Shown one piece after another: positions 8,667 through 12,181 of a stretch of 12,181 bases of DNA; positions within the stretch are counted from its first letter, which is position 1; the number at the start of each line of letters is the position of its first letter. Made by a program: the position numbers and the translations under genes. Origin of the DNA: Aquificota bacterium (GTDB taxonomy: Bacteria > Aquificota > Aquificia > Aquificales > Aquificaceae); contig JAADEK010000006.1 in the NCBI GenBank assembly GCA_013153455.1, forward strand, positions 1 to 12,181, written 5' to 3'. The notes below the pieces were generated by a model. That model saw only the letters and a program-made list of their open reading frames with translations, did no database searches and was not told the origin of the DNA.

Positions 8667-10015
8667 AGATACTCTTCGGAGGGCTCACAAAAGCTCACGA
8701 CACGCTCATCAGCTTCGCCCTTTCGGGGCTCGGGTATGAAGCCATACCTCTCCCGACGCCCGACAACGAGTCCCTTCGCCTCGGTAAGGAATACTGCAAC
8801 AAGGGACAGTGTAATCCCACGTATTACACCGTGGGGAACCTCATAAAGTTCCTCCTCTCGGTAAAGGAGGAAAACCCCGAGGAGGAATACGTGTTCGTTA
8901 CCGCGGGGGCGTGCGGTCCCTGCAGGTTCGGTATGTATGAGATGGAATACAGGAAGGCTCTAAAGGAGGCGGGATTCCCACGATTTCGCGTCTTTGCGTT
9001 TGAGCAAAGCAAAGCCTTCTTTGAGTCCGCACAGCTCGCGGGTATAAAGCTTGACAGGGAGTTCTTCAAGAGCCTCATAAAGGCTATAGTTCTCGGCGAC
9101 CTCCTTAACGACATCTACTACAAAACAAAACCCTATGAGATACAAAAAGGAGAGACGGACAACTGGAGGGAGGAATCCCTTTTCATCCTCGGTGAGGCTC
9201 TGAAAGAGAGGAAAGGCTTGAGAAAAGCCCTATCGCGGGTGAGGGAGAAGCTCCGCTCGGTAAAAGTAAACTACCTCGTCCCGAAACCAAAGGTAAAGAT
9301 TACGGGGGAGTTTTTCGCGCAAACGACCGAGGGAGACGCTAACTACCGCCTCGCGAGCTGGCTCGTAGAGGAAGGTGCGGAGCCCGTCGTTGAGCCGGTC
9401 TCAACCTGGATAGACTACCTGATATTTAAGCGTGAGATTGACACAAAGGAGAGGGCTTTCAAGGACAGGCTCGGCGCACTGAAGACGCTCGCGGGACTCC
9501 TTGCGCTTAAGCTATACCTGAGGGCTGTCTACAACGCGTATAGGTTTCTCCTCGGGAACAAACCCGACCCCCTCAAGAGCCAAAAAAAGCTCGCGAAATA
9601 CGCCCAGCCCTACTATAGCCCGAAGCTCGCGGGGGGTGAGGGGCACATGGAGGTGGGAAAGCACGTTTACGCAAAGAAGCACAAACTCGCCCACCTCGTC
9701 GTTTCCGTAAAGCCCTTCGGTTGCATGCCCTCAACCCAGAGCGACGGCGTTCAGCAGAAGGTGAGCAAAGACCTCGGGGGGAGTCTCTTTGTGTCGGTTG
9801 AGACCTCTGGGGACGCGGAGGCGAACGTAAAGAGCAGGATACTTATGAAGCTCTACGAGGCGAAACTCCTCGCGAGGGAAGAGTTTGAGAGGGCGAAGAA
9901 AGAGCTGAATATAAACGAAGAAAGGATAAAAAGCGCAAAACCCGTGAGCGCGGACACACGCCTCCCAAGAAGGTATACAACGACCGCGTCAAACGCCCTT
10001 CTCCTCCTCAAGTGA
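8663..10015 (+). CDS. HgdB-like cysteine protein, 2-hydroxyacyl-CoA dehydratase-related
   Basis: This 450-residue protein matches the C-terminal, HgdB-like part of the giant activase-related proteins. Relatives bind Fe-S clusters (dehydratase subunits, double-cubane-cluster proteins) and receive electrons from the activase. Five cysteines stand out: Cys45-X4-Cys50 (EYCNKGQCNP), Cys84-X2-Cys87 (GACGPCRFGMYE) and Cys354 (KPFGCMPS). The region VKITGEFFAQTTEGDANYRL (211-230) and the following EPVSTWIDYL match the HgdB-type core. The segment TSGDAEANVKSRI (381-393) lies after the last Cys. The ATG at 8663 follows GGGAGGTGG (8651-8659) and overlaps the upstream stop by 4 bases. The end overlaps the convergent regulator gene by 27 bases. 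No second dehydratase subunit is present, so this is unlikely to be a classical HgdAB enzyme. Substrate unknown. Confidence 0.85.
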   Translation: MKILFGGLTKAHDTLISFALSGLGYEAIPLPTPDNESLRLGKEYCNKGQCNPTYYTVGNLIKFLLSVKEENPEEEYVFVTAGACGPCRFGMYEMEYRKALKEAGFPRFRVFAFEQSKAFFESAQLAGIKLDREFFKSLIKAIVLGDLLNDIYYKTKPYEIQKGETDNWREESLFILGEALKERKGLRKALSRVREKLRSVKVNYLVPKPKVKITGEFFAQTTEGDANYRLASWLVEEGAEPVVEPVSTWIDYLIFKREIDTKERAFKDRLGALKTLAGLLALKLYLRAVYNAYRFLLGNKPDPLKSQKKLAKYAQPYYSPKLAGGEGHMEVGKHVYAKKHKLAHLVVSVKPFGCMPSTQSDGVQQKVSKDLGGSLFVSVETSGDAEANVKSRILMKLYEAKLLAREEFERAKKELNINEERIKSAKPVSADTRLPRRYTTTASNALLLLK

Positions 10016-10306
10016 TTTCCTCGCCTCCTCAAAGGCACAAACCGCCCTCTCAAAAAGCTCAAGAAGTGAGAGAGCCTCCGGTGTGAGCCTCGCGCCCCTT
10101 CCCCTCCTCCTTTCCACCACCCTGTAGCCGAGCCTCTTCTCCATAGCCTTTATGTGCTCAAGCGTCTTTTTGTAGGAAATCCCGAGCTCGCGCGAAGCTT
10201 CCTTTATAGAACCCTTTTCCTTTATCTTCTTCAATATCTTGTATTTCAATTCGGTAAGAACCGCTTCGCGGTCTTTCTCAAACCATATCTTATACCTGAG
10301 TCTCAC
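9989..10306 (-). CDS. ModE-type winged helix-turn-helix regulator (DNA-binding domain only)
   Basis: A 105-residue DNA-binding protein similar to the N-terminal domain of ModE (LysR-like winged helix). The helix-turn-helix spans about 32-57 (GSIKEASRELGISYKKTLEHI), followed by AMEKRLGYRVVERRRGRGARLTPEA (54-78), the wing region, and a charged C-terminal helix. There is no molybdate-binding (molbindin) domain, so ligand sensing cannot be inferred and molybdate need not be involved. The GTG start at 10306 overlaps the yggS stop by 4 bases (GTGA), with only a weak AAAGG upstream, so translation probably depends on coupling to yggS. Its 3' end overlaps the HgdB-like gene by 27 bases in antisense orientation. 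Target genes are unknown; the neighbouring activase operon is one candidate by position alone. Confidence 0.85.
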   Translation of the reverse strand: MRLRYKIWFEKDREAVLTELKYKILKKIKEKGSIKEASRELGISYKKTLEHIKAMEKRLGYRVVERRRGRGARLTPEALSLLELFERAVCAFEEARKSLEEEKGV

Positions 10307-10986
10307 GACCTTTCCCCGAACAGAAGCGTCCCTATTCGGACGATTGTAGCCCCCTCCTGTATCGCGACCTCAAAGTCGTTTGACATACCCATGGAAAGGT
10401 GGGGCAGGCGAACGCGGAACTCCTCCTCAAGCTTTTCCTTTAACTTCCTCAGCTTCTCAAAGTAGGGTCTTGCGCGCTCGGGGTCTTCCTCGTAGGGAGG
10501 AATCGTCATAAGACCCAAAACCCTCACGTTCTCAAGCCCCATCGTATACTCAAAGAGGGAAAAAAGCTCGTCCTCGCTCACGCCCGCTTTCGTCTCCTCA
10601 CCCCCCACGTTCACCTCAATGAGGACGTCCTGAACGATTCCCGCCTTTTTCGCCCTCTTTTGAATCTCATCCGCGAGGGATTTCCTGTCAAGGGAGTGTA
10701 TGAGCGAAACCCTGCCCATCAGGTATTTAACCTTATTCGTCTGTAAAACCCCGATGAAGTGCCACTCTATGGGAAGCCCGCGGAGGGCTTCTTGCTTCTT
10801 CAGAAGCTCCTGAACGCGGTTCTCACCGAAAAGTGAAAGCCCGCACGAGAAGAACTCCCTTATCCTTTCGGGGGGAACCGTCTTAGTCGCACCGAGGAGT
10901 CTTACCTCTTCGGGCTTCCTGTTCGCCTTTTCGCAAGCTCTTTCTATGCGCTCCCGAACGTGCGCGAGACGCTCACACGCGTTCAT
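10303..10986 (-). CDS. yggS: PLP-binding homeostasis protein (YggS/PROSC family)
   Basis: Cytoplasmic carrier or regulator of pyridoxal 5'-phosphate with an alanine-racemase-like TIM-barrel fold and no known catalytic activity. The 227-residue protein has PLP Lys35 in LLGATKTVPP, then FGENRVQELLKK (53-64), EWHFIGVLQTNKVKYL (74-89), HSLDRKSLA, VNVGGEETKAGVSEDEL, and the phosphate-binding end MGMSNDFEVAIQEGATIVRIGTLLFG. I chose the ATG at 10986, which gives the usual N-terminus (MNACERLAHV). The frame extends to 11052 but that would add unconserved hydrophobic residues overlapping tpiA. No Shine-Dalgarno precedes the ATG. It is coupled by a GTGA overlap to the downstream ModE-type regulator and is divergent from tpiA across 28 bases. 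Confidence 0.94.
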   Translation of the reverse strand: MNACERLAHVRERIERACEKANRKPEEVRLLGATKTVPPERIREFFSCGLSLFGENRVQELLKKQEALRGLPIEWHFIGVLQTNKVKYLMGRVSLIHSLDRKSLADEIQKRAKKAGIVQDVLIEVNVGGEETKAGVSEDELFSLFEYTMGLENVRVLGLMTIPPYEEDPERARPYFEKLRKLKEKLEEEFRVRLPHLSMGMSNDFEVAIQEGATIVRIGTLLFGERS

Positions 10987-10990
10987 AAAA

Positions 10991-10998
10991 ATTATCTT
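10991..10998 (-). promoter_or_regulatory. Candidate -10 region for yggS
   Basis: On the minus strand TAAGATAA offers overlapping -10-like hexamers: TAAGAT (4/6) predicts a start exactly at the yggS ATG, and GATAAT (5/6) would start two bases inside it. The fit is looser than at tpiA. No -35 was seen. Confidence 0.22.
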
Positions 10999-11001
10999 AA
11001 G

Positions 11002-11007
11002 TAGAAT
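11002..11007 (+). promoter_or_regulatory. Candidate -10 element for tpiA (leaderless layout)
   Basis: TAGAAT (5/6 match to TATAAT) predicts a start at about 11014, one base before the tpiA ATG. No Shine-Dalgarno is present in the 28-base spacer. Any -35 would lie inside the yggS coding sequence, and none is convincing. Confidence 0.38.
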
Positions 11008-11014
11008 GTAAGTT

Positions 11015-11758
11015 ATGAGGCGCCTGATTGCGGGAAACTGGAAGATGCACAAGACGGTGAGCGAGACGCGCGAGTATATAGAGAAGTTCCTCAGGCTCGT
11101 TGAGCACCCCGAAAGCAGGGAGATACTCCTCTGCCCCCCCTTTACCTCCCTGTATGTGGCGGGGGAGATGCTTGAGGGGAGCGGTGTGAAGCTCGGCGCC
11201 CAGAACTGCCACTACGAAAAGAGCGGTCCCTACACGGGTGAGGTCTCCCCTCCTATGCTGAAAGAGGTAGGGTGTGAATACGTGATAATCGGACACTCCG
11301 AAAGGAGGCAACTCTTCGGCGAGAGCGACGAGGTTATAAACAAGAAGCTCGTAGCGTGTCTTGAGGAGGGTCTCAGACCCATATTGTGCGTGGGTGAGAC
11401 GAGGGAGGAGCGCGAAGCGGGAATGACCTTCAAGGTGATAGAGACCCAAGTTCGTCTCGCGCTTTCGGGTATAGAGGAGCACACGGACCGCATAGACATA
11501 GCCTACGAGCCCGTTTGGGCTATAGGGAGCGGAACCCCCGCGACACCCCAAGACGCGGTTGAGGTTCACACCTTCATAAGACAACTCCTCTCGGAGATAA
11601 ATCCCAAGAACGAGGGAAGGACGAGGATACTCTACGGGGGAAGCGTAAAGCCCCAGAACGCTAAGGAGTTTATGAAGCACGAGGAGATAAACGGTCTTCT
11701 CGTGGGGGGAGCGAGCTTAGACCCTGAATCCTTTGCGCAAATCGTTTACTCCTTTTAG
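11015..11758 (+). CDS. tpiA: Triosephosphate isomerase
   Basis: Interconverts dihydroxyacetone phosphate and glyceraldehyde 3-phosphate in glycolysis and gluconeogenesis; in an autotroph it would mainly serve gluconeogenic sugar synthesis. The 247-residue protein has normal length and a complete active site: Asn8 and Lys10 in AGNWKMH, His94 in IIGHSERR, Glu165 in AYEPVWAIGSGT (with the flexible lid loop 166-174), and the phosphate-binding YGGSV (207-211) and LVGGASL (229-235). The ATG at 11015 is the natural family start (MRRLIAGNWKM), and it lacks a Shine-Dalgarno. Its 3' end overlaps the convergent permease gene by 42 bases, covering the last 13 codons and the stop. Confidence 0.97.
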   Translation: MRRLIAGNWKMHKTVSETREYIEKFLRLVEHPESREILLCPPFTSLYVAGEMLEGSGVKLGAQNCHYEKSGPYTGEVSPPMLKEVGCEYVIIGHSERRQLFGESDEVINKKLVACLEEGLRPILCVGETREEREAGMTFKVIETQVRLALSGIEEHTDRIDIAYEPVWAIGSGTPATPQDAVEVHTFIRQLLSEINPKNEGRTRILYGGSVKPQNAKEFMKHEEINGLLVGGASLDPESFAQIVYSF

Positions 11759-12181
11759 TGAGAGAAGTAAGAGCAAAAGCGCGGGAAGGAGGGAAAGCGC
11801 GCTCCCTTGGTTCGCCTTTTGGGTTATCATCTTCGGCGCGAGAACCAAAACCCAAAGCAAAACCGAAAGGGGGACAAAGAAAAGCAAAACCTTACCCAGC
11901 TCCCTGAAGCGCAAAAAGAGGTAAAGGACCGAAAGGCTCCCGAAAAAGGGCATAAAGGAAAAGAGGAGTCTGTAAACAAGCTCACCCGCGTATACGTGCG
12001 CGTTTAGCCCGTAAAGCTGAGCCTTCCTCGTTAGCTCAAGGAGGTCGGAAAGCGAGAGAAACTCCGTCTTCTCACCGAAAAGCTGAACGTCCCCGAGGGA
12101 AAGACCTATGTGCAGGCTGTAGTCCTTCAGCGTCTTTCTTTGCCCGCGCTCAAGGTCGTAAAGCTCACCCGAGGGTATGCG
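11717..12181 (-). CDS. LptF/LptG-family permease (YjgP/YjgQ), C-terminal part
   Basis: Partial gene: its start lies beyond the right edge, and 154 C-terminal residues are visible. LptF and LptG form the inner-membrane channel that, with the ATPase LptB, extracts lipopolysaccharide for transport to the outer membrane. The visible part begins in the end of the periplasmic jelly-roll domain (ELYDLERGQRKTLKDYSLHI), then a typical linker LSLSDLLELTRKAQLYGLN with a following YAGELVYRL. Three hydrophobic segments follow: LLFSFMPFFGSLSVLYLFL, VLLFFVPLSVLLWVLVLAP and LSLLPALLLLLLSL. The frame is open to the window edge. LptF and LptG cannot be told apart from this part. An LPS-export permease supports a diderm host, in agreement with the FadL-type channel. 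It ends inside the tpiA coding region. Confidence 0.88.
   Translation of the reverse strand, partial: RIPSGELYDLERGQRKTLKDYSLHIGLSLGDVQLFGEKTEFLSLSDLLELTRKAQLYGLNAHVYAGELVYRLLFSFMPFFGSLSVLYLFLRFRELGKVLLFFVPLSVLLWVLVLAPKMITQKANQGSALSLLPALLLLLLSLKGVNDLRKGFRV

Noticed and set aside
10260..10272. ACCGC-TTC-GCGGT inverted repeat, like the dyad at 5421-5435
   Set aside because: It is inside the ModE-type coding region and its core is an Ala-type/Lys-type codon run common in this genome; probably not regulatory.
10987..11052. Upstream extension of yggS to an ATG at 11052
   Set aside because: It would overlap the tpiA start and add unconserved residues; the family N-terminus starts at 10986.
10997..11680. 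Minus-strand open frame (227 codons) opposite tpiA
   Set aside because: tpiA has a complete active site across the whole region; the antisense frame shows no recognisable motifs.

Overview
This window looks like a piece of a thermophilic bacterial chromosome, most likely Aquificota. The reasons are Lys/Glu-rich proteins, heavy use of AGG (Arg) and ATA (Ile) codons, very tight gene packing, and a mixed set of housekeeping genes. The moderately high GC and an oxygen-sensitive activase/dehydratase-type system would suit an anaerobic member such as Desulfurobacteriaceae (Thermovibrio-like). That placement is inference; no marker gene here proves it. No tRNA, rRNA, CRISPR array, insertion sequence or prophage was seen, and no stretch over 300 bases lacks a gene.

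Layout. Bases 76-4741 hold a rightward run: CTP synthase (pyrG), a FadL/OmpP1-type outer-membrane channel, the tRNA methylthiotransferase miaB, and a DUF151 bifunctional-nuclease-family protein. It meets endonuclease III (nth, leftward), with the two stop codons overlapping. A 90-base divergent spacer follows, carrying a perfect hairpin/dyad.

Bases 5470-10015 hold the most interesting unit. It is a three-gene, translationally coupled operon related to 2-hydroxyacyl-CoA dehydratase activases: a double BadF/BcrA-type ATPase, a DUF2229 protein with an N-terminal cysteine cluster, and an HgdB-like cysteine protein. Many anaerobes carry these parts, in the same order, as one giant protein of unknown function. 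Here they are three separate proteins, with no recognisable classical dehydratase subunits or CoA-transferase in the window.

This operon converges, with a 27-base overlap, on a leftward pair: the PLP-binding protein YggS/PROSC and a small ModE-type winged-helix regulator. A 28-base divergent spacer leads to triosephosphate isomerase (tpiA). Its 3' end overlaps by 42 bases the end of a leftward LptF/LptG-type lipopolysaccharide-export permease, which is cut by the window edge.

Two genome-style signals stand out. First, five genes at presumed transcription-unit starts (pyrG, miaB, nth, yggS, tpiA) lack a well-placed Shine-Dalgarno and have a -10-like hexamer just upstream of the ATG, suggesting leaderless mRNAs. 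Most other genes have a strong GGAGG-type site. Second, all three convergent gene pairs overlap, leaving no room for ordinary intergenic terminators.
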